This document shows, one piece after another, positions 40,401 to 48,767 of a stretch of DNA of 64,000 bases (its first letter is position 1; each line of letters starts with the position of its first letter). A program made the position numbers and the translations under genes. The notes under the pieces are model-generated. The model searched no databases and was not told the origin of the DNA. It saw only the letters and a list, made by a program, of their open reading frames with translations. Source of the DNA: Tritrichomonas musculus (Eukaryota > Parabasalia > Tritrichomonadida > Tritrichomonadidae); NCBI GenBank assembly GCA_039105265.1, contig JAPFFF010000051.1, forward strand, positions 682,001-746,000. Direction: 5' to 3'.

Positions 40401-40850
40401 ATCTGTTTTCAATGCATATTTACCTTCAGCGACTGTTTTCGTTTCATACTTATCTAATTCATAAGCCAATTCATCCTCATCAACAAACTTCTCATCAGCT
40501 TGTGCACTAGTATAATACGGTGTCAAATCAATTGGTTCAGGTATATCACTCTTCAATGCATATCCTTTTAATGATTCATTTATTTTTGTCGTCAATGATT
40601 CTTCATTAATCAAGTCATCAGGTATATCAGTTGATAAAGCGTAATTGTTGATAACATAATCACGCAATCCGTTAACTGCTTCATTCAATTGTTCCTCTGT
40701 GATTCCATTACCGTTTGAACCTCCTACGTTTCCGTTCGATGAATCACCTTTGATAACATAATTGTCAACATATCTTTTAATGTATTCGTTAATCAATCCG
40801 TCAATGGTATTTGTTTTTGTTATGTGTCCGCTCTGCTCAATCGTAAACAT
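37476..40850 (-). CDS. Phage-tail-fibre-like/adhesin protein, 1124 aa
   Basis: Starts at the ATG at 40850. Three copies of an about 50-residue module (at roughly 98-153, 349-404 and 535-580) share ALKSDIPEPIDLTPYYTSAQ, then DEKFVDEDELAYELDKY and ETKTVAEGKYALKTDIPE. The ALKxDIP and short heptad signals resemble phage tail-fibre and neck-appendage proteins that trimerise. Between them lie beta-rich unique regions, and the last about 150 residues (SVKTSGTWKEYVGICVRI and on) look like a compact beta tip. It lacks a signal peptide. I infer a trimeric virion fibre that could bind a host surface. This would be the largest structural gene of the element after the polymerase. Function is not proven; the three repeats and position are what I see. 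Confidence 0.75.
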   Translation of the reverse strand: MFTIEQSGHITKTNTIDGLINEYIKRYVDNYVIKGDSSNGNVGGSNGNGITEEQLNEAVNGLRDYVINNYALSTDIPDDLINEESLTTKINESLKGYALKSDIPEPIDLTPYYTSAQADEKFVDEDELAYELDKYETKTVAEGKYALKTDIPEVLKNSELQLNIKELLPDEMFQKLMAEDDKPLSAKASMCLTSIAANEGLQSALDVCAERYVPKDDLKNYITRDDLNVSTEYTIETKTYMFPNIGPVPEEYEENGMDTSHVLPFKEGTHLVGYKVDNSGDIFHFDIRFKTNDLYADNEYNVKQHEAEGFDSEGEYFELVWDEVSGAIYDRYQYLPITITLAETEERLALKSDIPEPIDLTPYYTSAQADEKFVDEDELAYELDKYETKTVAEGKYAMKSEIPEIIEGQTTIQFEIVNNTIPDLDYNTYHELIEQYGLDIVSSNSFYTGHYVHVDYSYNDDDDNLPSQILHIEGSDSSIWFLYDSHELINPGTGDTPEVLSCSITKTIEPTDRNAYSARYVSNTYALKTDIPEPVDLTPYYTSAQADEKFVDEDELAYELDKYALKTDIPTIPTDLVNESALNTALYGTELNIEYPAKLSEGAYITPKLPNAGVHLVFDVNWGDNQDDDIMHIDVIFKPNGSTNTFDCLDRYDSNGKRIDRIIWRHDDGQIVYVSYIAAHRNNNPIAYNFIRAQIESPFIKDSNVVDGSPERFTIQCAQNDSGCAIPDEYIRRVLTTKNIIVKFKRNAEDASYEEAEFEYSGRKGANLIYKSTSGESSELIDIRVGTRVVSLRATDDTLTNIYDASITLISNQPVSDNMITSVKYVNDNFALKSNVITEEQLIKKCAIDCGPITEGGEISIHYLKLEDKVIKLEYIVGDYALCLEIRILFYDTTGNPHNIVLVLHQRTVYFDNFKFPFYYEDTVDITSGRPLTYNFPIGGYSWTTTQELLDAKQIYSRCIMSRGYLAKYKAAIYGAQSNTTITHYSPIESSMNSVSDFVVGSPVYMTGKVYKHVGDEWKPSTADDTTDCICSVKTSGTWKEYVGICVRIDDKNKCITFASHGDYICKVNDSSCYSIGDEVFIDNEDNKLKVLSGETAITSKIKRMTVGIITSIIDERTLAVFKE

Positions 40851-40872
40851 TCAATTTATTAGAAACTAAACA

Positions 40873-43438
40873 ATGTCAAATCAAGACAAAAATAATTCAT
40901 CTGATAGCTTTGATTTAGATTTGAGTAATATTGATGATGATACTATATTTGACAGTGAGGTATCTAAACCTGATGATGATGAAGATGAAATAGATGACCC
41001 GATAGATTATTTTAAGAACACGTTTCTCAGTACATACAAACTAGAACACCCCAATGATTTAATTAATTTGTTGTATCAAATACAAAACAATGAATATACA
41101 GGAAGAAGTGTGGGAAAGATTCGTGAAATGAAAGTCAAGTTTCGTCGATTTGTTTCATTGATGAACAAAATCAATGCAGGTATTAAAAGTAAAGGCAATC
41201 AATTCCTTAGTTTAAGAGAGTACACAACAGATAAAAAAAGTCTTGATACAATTATCAATTACTTCAATATTGTTGTCAACGATGATTTAAATTATAGCTC
41301 TGATGGTTTTCGTTCATCACCCATCAAACCACCACGAAAGAGTCAAACACCACAAGCCACCAAAGGAAGAAGAAAGAGAACAAGCATACATGAACCAACA
41401 CCTGACAGTAATAAACGAAGAACACCAAGAAGAAAACGCATAACTCCGAGTGATTCTGATGAATTAATGAATACAAGTTTTTTGGAGCAAGATGATTCCC
41501 TACCATCAATATCATTCAACTTCCCAGAATTAGAAGAAGAGGAGGAAGATAACCTATCAGCCTTGTTGTTATCTCCTTATGATTTGGTAGATGATGACAT
41601 TGAATTGCTCAAGCAATTAGGCTATAATCAACCATGGCTCAATGTACTACCAAGATGTTATGAAGCAGCAAAGAAACCACAAAACAAACTTGATGAACAA
41701 GCAAAGGAAAACGTTGATGCATTACATCAAACACTTGAAACTATTAGAGACAAGATGAAGAGAAACATTGATATAACCAATGAACAAAAATCAATTACAG
41801 GCTTATCATCATTCTTCAGAGTGTTTGACACAATCATTAATAAAAAACCTATCAAAGGCTCTGATGTCATACAACCAATCAAACCACCATCAATGAAACC
41901 AATCCCATTTGTGAAACCAAATGATGTTGTTAATAATTTTTCAGCATCTAAAAGAGTCATGACAGACGCAGACGATTTTTCGCAGTCATTTGTTTTCGAT
42001 AGAGAAGATGGTGATGACCTCAATCAAACATTCACTGAATACGCTCAACAAGCAAATAAACCAAAGAAGCATGGTAAATTCATTGATGATGGTGATAAAG
42101 TTGAATTTAATCAAAAAATATTTAAACCTGGAAATCCATTTGCACAAAAAATAACCGATGATGAAATCAATGCTTTAATTAAAAATGCTAAAGCAGCAAC
42201 AGTAAGAGGTAAGCGTGAGGACAGAGATGCCCCAACCGTTCTTGAAAACATTGATAGAGATTTCACAAACCTTAACATTCAATCACCCGCCAAGAGTTCA
42301 ACATACTATAAACAAAACTTCCTTGATTTAATCATTAATGGTAATTATAGAATCAAATACATTCCTGCTGCCTCAACCAGAGACCAAGCAACAATATACT
42401 GTCATACGCATCTTGACCAAGACGGAAAGCCAAAATATCGTTTACTTCCTACAAACGCTATGGACCCAAATGGTGAAGCAATAACAGACCTGAACGGAGA
42501 TAAGATTGATGATATTGTATTAGTTGATAAGAAAGGAGTGCCACAAGTCATAAACGGTTATAAACTTGTATTTGCTTCTCCTTATAAGAAAGTATGGAAG
42601 ACAGTTGTCAAATCAGCTGTAGAAAGGAAAGCTAAACCGTTCAATGTTTGGCTCAATGAACAATTCAATAAATCAAAGGATTCCGTAGATTGGGAGAAAG
42701 GTGAATATAATATTAATCCAAATGAAACCATCCAGAAATATACAGAATTCTATCACAATGAACTCGGTTTGGGTAAGCCAAAAGTCAGCAAACGATTAAG
42801 TCCTTCATCATATTGGTCAAGTTATTTCGCAAAGGTTTGGAAAGTCTTCTGGCAATTATTCCCACAATTGAAAACCATTAACAAGAATCATTTCGTACCT
42901 TTCAGTATCAAATGTACTGTTTTGTATATACTTTGATAACAATGTCAAGAAAGAGATTGAAAAAGGTGGTCAGCCAATGAACTACATTCAATGGTTAGCA
43001 TGGAAGAAAATCAACAAATCAAAGTACAATCAAATGATTGGTAAGCGAATGACAACATTCATCAATAATTTGTCAAAGGTCATTAACTTTGAAAGCGGTG
43101 AATTCAATCCTAATAGAAGTGCTTGGGAAGGAATGCCAATCGCTTTCATTCAATCAATGGAATCATTGATACTATCATACTTAGTAAATGTCAGTATGAA
43201 TGACAAGCAGAGACCCCAAAAACTGGCTGAAAAGACTCAATTAGCTGCTGAAATACCTACAGAAGAGATAAGAGAAAATAAAGAAGAATATAATCGAATA
43301 ATCAATAACTTGATTGATAAAATCTATGGTCAGCAATGTGGATATCTCGAATATAAGGAAAAACTAAATGCACAGAAGAAAGACCAATTAAGTAATGTAA
43401 ACAGATACGATATTGATATATTTCAAGAAGAAGCATGA
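40873..43438 (+). CDS. Large Maverick orphan protein, disrupted by one frameshift
   Basis: Reads 687 residues from the ATG at 40873 to a TGA at 42934-42936. The protein clearly continues in the +1 frame (open from 42872) for about 170 more residues up to 43438 (YFDNNVKKEIEKGG, then MNYIQWLAWKKINKSK and on). The shift lies within 42872-42933. The N-terminal part is acidic and disordered, with a basic RRKRTSIHEPTPDSNKRRTPRRKR patch near 165-195. The rest is helical, with repeated themes (FNVWLNEQFNKSKDSVDWEKGEYNINP and later ITFINNLSKVINFESGEFNPN-like), suggesting two related C-terminal domains. The role is unknown. A terminal-protein or core-protein role is a guess. Divergent from the fibre gene with 22 bp between ATGs. 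Confidence 0.8.
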
Positions 43439-43448
43439 ATCAGAGAAT

Positions 43449-43457
43449 AAAAATAAA
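43449..43457 (-). terminator. T-rich 3'-end motif candidate (176-aa gene)
   Basis: TTTATTTTT on the minus strand, about 35 nt after the stop of the 43492 gene. Confidence 0.35.
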
Positions 43458-43489
43458 TGAAATGATATTCATTGAATCATGTTGATTGC

Positions 43490-43501
43490 TTTTATTTTTG
43501 T
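43490..43501 (+). terminator. T-rich 3'-end motif candidate (43438 gene end)
   Basis: TTTTATTTTTGT 52 nt after the plus-strand gene end. It overlaps the last codons of the convergent gene, so each of the two convergent genes has its own copy on its own strand. Confidence 0.4.
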
Positions 43502-44022
43502 TCACTCATTTTGCGTTTTGGTCTTCGATGTTTGGATGTGTTGAGTCTACGTGTTGGACTCAAATCAGCATCAAACGGAGTGATTTCAGTTTTATCAAGT
43601 GATTCATCGGTGTTTCTCAATTGATTCCAATATCTCGAATCATTCCAAATCATCGACGGTGAAGGAGGGTTTGGTTGTTGAATGAATGATGATTTGATTC
43701 TGTTGATTCGTTGTTTAGCTTTTATTGAATCAACTTGTCTTTGTTTTTCTTTGGCATATACTTCATATATTGGGTCATCTTGTAATTGCTCAAATAACTT
43801 CTCTCTTATTCGAACTCTTCTTTCGAGTGCAGGATGTTGTTTAAATGTTGGTGGCGGGCTTCTTATGTTTCTGAATTTGCGAGGAATATAATAATCACAT
43901 GTCGGTGGTGGTCCTTCAGTGATGTTAACGAATTTTGGTGTGTTTGGATAGTATTCAGGTGGTTTATATGATGAAGGACCAAAAAAAGCATCAAACACTG
44001 GAGGCGAATGATTGTTATTCAT
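43492..44022 (-). CDS. Proline-rich Maverick orphan protein, 176 aa
   Basis: Starts at the ATG at 44022. Rich in Pro, Tyr and Asn at the front (SYKPPEYYPNTPKF, SPPPTFKQHP), with a charged helix at 60-105 (RRVRIREKLFEQLQDD, KEKQRQVDSIKAKQR) and a basic tail (RPKRKMSEQK). The Pro/basic composition recalls viral core or scaffold proteins, without a recognised family. It begins 8 bp after the stop of the upstream minus-strand gene. Confidence 0.6.
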   Translation of the reverse strand: MNNNHSPPVFDAFFGPSSYKPPEYYPNTPKFVNITEGPPPTCDYYIPRKFRNIRSPPPTFKQHPALERRVRIREKLFEQLQDDPIYEVYAKEKQRQVDSIKAKQRINRIKSSFIQQPNPPSPSMIWNDSRYWNQLRNTDESLDKTEITPFDADLSPTRRLNTSKHRRPKRKMSEQK

Positions 44023-44029
44023 TTTGAAT

Positions 44030-44380
44030 TCAATAAATTAATAAGCAACTGAATATAAATGATTCAGGTTCAATAACGTTTCCTTTCATGTCTGTGAACC
44101 ATAAATGATATTCTTTTTTTGTGTTGTTCAGACACTCATATTTCCTGTATTTCGTTTGTCTTCTGTTGGCAAGCATTATGAAATGGTCGCAGAAAGGCAT
44201 GAATTCAACGATATCTGAATGAACCATCAAATCACCAACAATATGTTGATTGACAACAGCCCCACAATACTGAACAACAATGTACTTCTTGTTGCGACTA
44301 TAAACGAAATCATCAGGAAGAATAAAATCTTTTGATTGTGTGTGATAGTATCGTTTTGTGATTTGTTGTTTAGCTTTCAT
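44030..44380 (-). CDS. Small beta-rich protein, candidate penton/minor capsid
   Basis: About 116 residues from the ATG at 44380 (MKAKQQITKRYYHTQ); an upstream in-frame Met at 44422 would overlap the integrase gene by 53 bp. I count seven to eight probable beta strands (KKYIVVQYCGAVV, HIVGDLMVHSDIV, DHFIMLAN, EYHLWFTDMKGNVI, SFIFSCLLIY). That fits a single jelly-roll, and the tail (a W-F-x-D-x-x-G turn before a last hydrophobic strand) recalls penton-type proteins of Polintons. It is smaller than most pentons, so the assignment is tentative. Lies between integrase and the Pro-rich gene. Confidence 0.5.
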   Translation of the reverse strand: MKAKQQITKRYYHTQSKDFILPDDFVYSRNKKYIVVQYCGAVVNQHIVGDLMVHSDIVEFMPFCDHFIMLANRRQTKYRKYECLNNTKKEYHLWFTDMKGNVIEPESFIFSCLLIY

Positions 44381-45485
44381 TTTGCGTTTTATAAGCCAAA
44401 AAGAATATTTTATAATCATCATTCAAATCATCTATTGATGAACAAACATATTTTGTGTACATGATTGGTACAGTTATTATTGTTTTATTCTTCCGTGTTT
44501 TGTTAGTTTGACGCAAAGGATTTAATAGTTTACATTTAACGTTTCCAGACTCATAGCAAATGAATTCAGCGAGTTCATTGAACACTCTTCTTCGCTTTTC
44601 ATGTTTCTTTTCTGTTTTTCCGTAATCGGTGTGAATGAGTATTATATTTTTGGGTTTATATGATAGAAGACCTTTAAATCGTTGTTTTTGTTGAATCTCT
44701 TTCAATTGCATTGATTTCGCTCTTATGTATTGCCATTCAAGGTCGCGGTCGTCTTGCATCTGTTGAGGTGTTAGATAAATGTATTTTGATTGTCGTTTGT
44801 CAAGGTATTCATCAGTTTCTTCATCAAATGATGTGTATAAAGGATTCAATAAGCGAAGAGATGAATGAGGCGTGTTATTGTACCATTCAACCATTTGTTG
44901 CATCAATACATTGTTTGTCATTCGTTGTTGTGATTGACCGAAAGCATTTCTTAATGTTCTGATTACTGCATCAACACATTTATGTGCATTCGTGAAAGGT
45001 GAATCATCAATGATTAACTTTATTTTGTTAGGAGCTTTGAATTTAATTGATGGTTTGTCTGATTGATATCGCTCTTTACCGTTGCAATAACTTTTGAATG
45101 CATTTGATATGAAAGCCTTTTCACCATCACATTTAATTGTTTCGATTCTGATATTCCTTTTATTGACTAGTTTATCAATTACTTTGATTACATACAACTC
45201 AGATTTGTAATCAATTGGTTCAACAATTAAGTATTTGGTGTTTACATTGATTAGGACGAGATAAGCTTTGTTTAATGCAAACATTATATCCATCTCGTAT
45301 GCGTACGGTTCAAATGAGAAGTCAGGTTTTGATAGTTTCTTTACTGTCTTCAATTGAAAGTCAGGTATATAGGGCTCTGTTTTAATGTTTGTGTCTTTGA
45401 TGTACTTGTATTTAGATTTGAAAGGATAATTGATTGATTCTTTGTAGCTGCGTGCACTCGCTTCATCTTCGATGTATTCATTCAT
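44370..45485 (-). CDS. Maverick RVE-type integrase
   Basis: About 371 residues from the ATG at 45485 (MNEYIEDEASARSY); the upstream open frame lacks an ATG. In full-frame numbering (from 45545) the acids are D86 (EMDIMF), D140 (IKCDGEKAF) and D192 (HKCVDAVIRTLRN), the last in the slot where retroviral integrases have Glu, with 51 residues between the second and third. Family knowledge: this enzyme cuts target DNA and joins the element ends, making the 6-bp duplication seen here. The C-terminal part has an SH3-like pattern rather than a chromodomain. Its 3' end overlaps the next gene by 11 bp. Confidence 0.9.
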   Translation of the reverse strand: MNEYIEDEASARSYKESINYPFKSKYKYIKDTNIKTEPYIPDFQLKTVKKLSKPDFSFEPYAYEMDIMFALNKAYLVLINVNTKYLIVEPIDYKSELYVIKVIDKLVNKRNIRIETIKCDGEKAFISNAFKSYCNGKERYQSDKPSIKFKAPNKIKLIIDDSPFTNAHKCVDAVIRTLRNAFGQSQQRMTNNVLMQQMVEWYNNTPHSSLRLLNPLYTSFDEETDEYLDKRQSKYIYLTPQQMQDDRDLEWQYIRAKSMQLKEIQQKQRFKGLLSYKPKNIILIHTDYGKTEKKHEKRRRVFNELAEFICYESGNVKCKLLNPLRQTNKTRKNKTIITVPIMYTKYVCSSIDDLNDDYKIFFLAYKTQNES

Positions 45486-45494
45486 TTGAATTGC

Positions 45495-45503
45495 AAAAAT
45501 AAA
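45495..45503 (-). terminator. T-rich 3'-end motif candidate (capsid gene)
   Basis: TTTATTTTTGC on the minus strand, 70 nt after the capsid gene stop and 10 nt before the integrase ATG. Confidence 0.35.
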
Positions 45504-45572
45504 GCATTCATTTATGAAGGAACTCTGTTCCCTTTTGCAAAGCAAAATGATTATTTAATGAAATCAATTCAT

Positions 45573-47516
45573 TTATTCATTTGCTTGACTTCCTTTTGGT
45601 GTTTCATCATCAACATATTCTAAACCGTCCAAAGAAAGTTTGAAATATGTATCCCTAGTTATCCATAATTGAGTTGGTGGTGGTCTGGTGATGGTTCCAT
45701 CTGGCTCAACAACATTGTAATATGTATCATCAGCTCCTGTATAGATAGGCATTCCATTAACTTGTATCTGAACGTTTCCAAAACCTCCATCAAGTCCGTC
45801 ATAACAATATCCTGCACTCGCTCGTTCAGTTTGAATATTGAAAACAAATGATGTTGCATCACTGATTGTGTTGTTGTATCTCTTACCGTTAGCGTCATTC
45901 TTTGGCATTGTCATTGAGTCTTCAAATTCCTTTGTGCATGAAAGAGTGATTGCATCTAAATCACCAGCCGTTAATTGATTCTCAAAGAATCGTGCACCAA
46001 TAGTTGAAACGTTTTCGTCTGGGAAGTTCTTTCCACCAATATTCAAGAAACAGTTTTGATAAACTGGGTTTTCAAAGACAGTTAAATCATTATGATGCTT
46101 TGGAAACATGATTGATAAATTAGTTGCATTGATTAATGGGATATTCAATGTTGACTTGATTCCGTTTGCTGCTGGAGCGATTGGGAAAGCATGATAATCA
46201 ACTTTTTGTGAAGGAATGATTAAACCTTGTCTTAAAATGTCTTCAATTCCTTGTCTTGTAGCTTCACAAACACCAAAGCCTTGCATATTAGATTTACAAG
46301 CCATGATTGTCATTCGATTAACAGTTAATGTCGCTGTTTGTTTTGAATAATGAGCGCTCATCAACTTGTTGGCTTCAGTTTTAGATACAAAGTTAACGTA
46401 AACATGACCTGCATGTGATGGTTGAGGTAATTTACCATGTTCTTTGGTATAATGGGCTTGACAAATTGCTTTATTATCATCAGTCTTTTCAATTCCAAGT
46501 TCAGTAAATTCATCATCAGTAAAGCTAAATATTAATGAACAATTTTCAATCAGTTCATCGAAATCACCTCCAGATGCAGATACGTATTGTTCTCTAACTT
46601 CATACTTCAATTGATATTTCGTTGGTGTTGGTTCAGGTGATGGTGGGTCTGGATTGTCTCCAGGTCCTGGAATCACTGCTTGATTACCAATTTGTGTGAA
46701 TTGATGTTTGAGGTGTCCACGGGCTTTGATTTCCTTTAGTCTGTTTAATTCTTCCATCGATATTGAATCATTATCTTCAAGAAATACTTTTGCTTCAGCA
46801 ACTGTGTAAGGGTCTAATACTGCCCAAACAAGACCAGCGGGACTAACTTGAAAACGAATTGATAAATCACCAATGATTCCGTTAGGGAATAAATCGAATG
46901 CCTGTAATGCAAGCAAATCATCAAAAGGAACATTCAAATCAAATTCGACTTCGCTTCTTCCTGTGTTCTTAAATGAATTCAAGTTGACATAAGCTCCTGC
47001 ATGTGTTTGTGAATAGTTGCTAATGTTTTCCCACAATGAATGAACAAATCGACGGCGTTTCTTCTCGGCTTCTGGTTTAACTGAAGAATACAAGAAGCCT
47101 TCACGAATGCATTCATTCTGTTGGTATCCGACATTGACATTATTATGAAGAATCTCTAACCTGTCAAACAACTGGTTTGATGATTTGAAACCGACAAACA
47201 GTTTGTACAAGTTGTTGGGGTCATTGATTTCATTTAATTTACTCATATCTGTATTCAATGATAAATCTAATTTAACATGAAATGTTAAGAAACCTTTATC
47301 AATATCACTTACGAAGTGGTCAGGATGTGTTAAACTGATTTGCGAATATTGACCAGCTGTAAACGGAGCTGGTTGGTCATGACAGTCAACAGTTCTAAAT
47401 GAAAATGAACGTGTACCGTCATTGACATTAATCATGTTTCTCATCTCTTCAAATGCATGAAGAACGTTTCCTGTTTCAGTGCGAAGATTATGAGCTCTCT
47501 CGTTTCTATATAACAT
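45573..47516 (-). CDS. Major capsid protein, double jelly-roll type
   Basis: A 647-residue protein starting at the ATG at 47516. Length and layout fit the Polinton/virophage major capsid family: an N-terminal strand-rich block (SFSFRTVDCHDQPAPF, KGFLTFHVKLDLSL), the typical FDRLEILHNNVNVGYQQNECIREGF region, then the predicted second jelly-roll, ending in a QIQVNGMPIYTGADDTYYNV segment and hydrophobic strands. Family knowledge: such proteins trimerise into hexon-like capsomers. A loop near 280-300 is very rich in Pro (PGPGDNPDPPSPEPTPT). The gene is divergent from the small protein at 47566, with 49 bp between ATGs. It shows no stops, so a complete shell protein could be made. Confidence 0.9.
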   Translation of the reverse strand: MLYRNERAHNLRTETGNVLHAFEEMRNMINVNDGTRSFSFRTVDCHDQPAPFTAGQYSQISLTHPDHFVSDIDKGFLTFHVKLDLSLNTDMSKLNEINDPNNLYKLFVGFKSSNQLFDRLEILHNNVNVGYQQNECIREGFLYSSVKPEAEKKRRRFVHSLWENISNYSQTHAGAYVNLNSFKNTGRSEVEFDLNVPFDDLLALQAFDLFPNGIIGDLSIRFQVSPAGLVWAVLDPYTVAEAKVFLEDNDSISMEELNRLKEIKARGHLKHQFTQIGNQAVIPGPGDNPDPPSPEPTPTKYQLKYEVREQYVSASGGDFDELIENCSLIFSFTDDEFTELGIEKTDDNKAICQAHYTKEHGKLPQPSHAGHVYVNFVSKTEANKLMSAHYSKQTATLTVNRMTIMACKSNMQGFGVCEATRQGIEDILRQGLIIPSQKVDYHAFPIAPAANGIKSTLNIPLINATNLSIMFPKHHNDLTVFENPVYQNCFLNIGGKNFPDENVSTIGARFFENQLTAGDLDAITLSCTKEFEDSMTMPKNDANGKRYNNTISDATSFVFNIQTERASAGYCYDGLDGGFGNVQIQVNGMPIYTGADDTYYNVVEPDGTITRPPPTQLWITRDTYFKLSLDGLEYVDDETPKGSQANE

Positions 47517-47565
47517 TTATGATTGAATAAAAAGGAAATAAATCACTTTTATCATCAATTAAATT

Positions 47566-47820
47566 ATGGGTGTCGGTATATTCAACAAAATCAAGAACGC
47601 ATTTAAATCAATTGGCGGTAAAGTTAAATCATTTGCTCAGAAAGCAGTTAAAGCAATTCCAAAAGTTGTTGATGTTGGAAAGCAAATCATGGACAGAGTC
47701 AAACCAATCACACAATTCATTCCTGGTGTTGGTCAAGTAGTTGACGCAATTGATACACGATTAAATGCTGTCGACAAAGTAGGTAAATTTGGTAAATCAA
47801 TACTGAATGAAGTTAAATGA
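47566..47820 (+). CDS. Small amphipathic basic virion protein
   Basis: 84 residues, basic and amphipathic, with FNKIKNAFKSIGGKVKSFAQKAVKAIPKV and a hydrophobic FIPGVGQVVDAI stretch. The look is that of small membrane-active or DNA-condensing virion proteins (adenovirus VI/X-like in the broad sense), and a small protein of this type accompanies the capsid gene in many Polintons. No processing site can be assigned. Divergent from the capsid gene. Confidence 0.6.
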   Translation: MGVGIFNKIKNAFKSIGGKVKSFAQKAVKAIPKVVDVGKQIMDRVKPITQFIPGVGQVVDAIDTRLNAVDKVGKFGKSILNEVK

Positions 47821-47856
47821 AAAACAATGAAAAATAATGATTTAAATTGAATATAA

Positions 47857-48333
47857 ATGAATGATAACATCAATGAACTTAAAGTAATAAACGAAAACAT
47901 TAATGAATCAAAAGTGTTTAAATCAGTTGAAGAGTTCAATTTGTTCTATCAAAAGAATATCGAGCAAATGAAATCACAAACGACTAACTATTTGAACAAG
48001 ATTTATAAAATCATCACTAATGACGGCAATGAATACAGAATCACTAAACGTAATTGTACAGACGGTAAACGATGTGGTGGCGACATTTATTTGAAGAAAG
48101 TTGGGAACACAATCACTAAAACACTTGAAAACGACAACATCAAGGCTGATATATCATTGATAAAGGAATCATTGAATGAATTCACTGAACAAATCAATCA
48201 ATTGAACAACAAAAATAAAATACTTGAAGAACATATCAATAAGCTTTCAAATGTTGTTGACCAACAATCAAAAGTCATTAATGAATACATTTTAAATGTT
48301 GTTGCTCCTGACAACCACCGAATGATTAAGTGA
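47857..48333 (+). CDS. Coiled-coil Maverick protein, 158 aa
   Basis: Starts at the ATG at 47857. Helical front (INELKVINENINESKVFKS), a small central beta part with a Cys-rich turn (NCTDGKRCGGDIYL) and a C-terminal coiled coil (SLNEFTEQINQLNNKNKILEEHINKL). No known family. The C-terminal coding sequence overlaps the next gene on the opposite strand by 42 bp. Confidence 0.6.
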   Translation: MNDNINELKVINENINESKVFKSVEEFNLFYQKNIEQMKSQTTNYLNKIYKIITNDGNEYRITKRNCTDGKRCGGDIYLKKVGNTITKTLENDNIKADISLIKESLNEFTEQINQLNNKNKILEEHINKLSNVVDQQSKVINEYILNVVAPDNHRMIK

Positions 48334-48525
48334 ATCATGATGATTTAATGATTTAGTCGTTTTTGGAGGTGGTTCATGAAATACATTACCTTTTTCATTA
48401 TAACATTTCACTGTCGGAGCTGAGTTTATTTTTGTTCTCTTCTTTTGCATCGTTAATTGTAATCTATCAAAATAGTTTTTGTGTTTATCATCATGAACGG
48501 TTCTCATTTGATTAATAGCAGACAT
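48292..48525 (-). CDS. Maverick small basic protein, 77 aa
   Basis: Starts at the ATG at 48525. Basic and His/Lys-rich (RTVHDDKHKNYFDRLQLTMQKKRTK), no family. It shares a 14-bp divergent promoter gap with the 48540 gene that forms a perfect palindrome with the two start codons. Coding status is likely but not certain, because it overlaps a plus-strand gene at its 3' end. Confidence 0.45.
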   Translation of the reverse strand: MSAINQMRTVHDDKHKNYFDRLQLTMQKKRTKINSAPTVKCYNEKGNVFHEPPPKTTKSLNHHDSLNHSVVVRSNNI

Positions 48526-48542
48526 TTAATTGCTATTAAATG
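48523..48542. promoter_or_regulatory. Palindromic divergent start region
   Basis: CATTTAAT and ATTAAATG flank a TGCT core, so the two divergent ATGs (48525 minus, 48540 plus) are the ends of a perfect 8-bp inverted repeat. It may be a shared operator or chance AT symmetry. Confidence 0.4.
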
Positions 48543-48767
48543 AGTGAACTAACAGAATACAAGAAAGAAATACCAGAACTAAAACGAATCAAACGAGGAT
48601 TGAAAGAAAAGTGTTATGATTACAAACAATGTCTCAACAATATCAAATCAGGAATGTTGGGGTCTGATGGTCTTGCCGTTCGTGAGTCTCTTATCGAAGA
48701 CATCAACAGTCTTCAAAATAAAGTGCATCAACTTGAGAATGAATTAAATGAATTGTCTAATAAATGA
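48540..48767 (+). CDS. Maverick small coiled-coil protein running into the right TIR
   Basis: 75 residues (MSELTEYKKEIPELKRIKRG), ending in a leucine-heptad helix (INSLQNKVHQLENELNELSNK). The last about 24 codons lie inside the right TIR, so their mirror image is in the left TIR without a matching start. Role unknown. Confidence 0.55.
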   Translation: MSELTEYKKEIPELKRIKRGLKEKCYDYKQCLNNIKSGMLGSDGLAVRESLIEDINSLQNKVHQLENELNELSNK

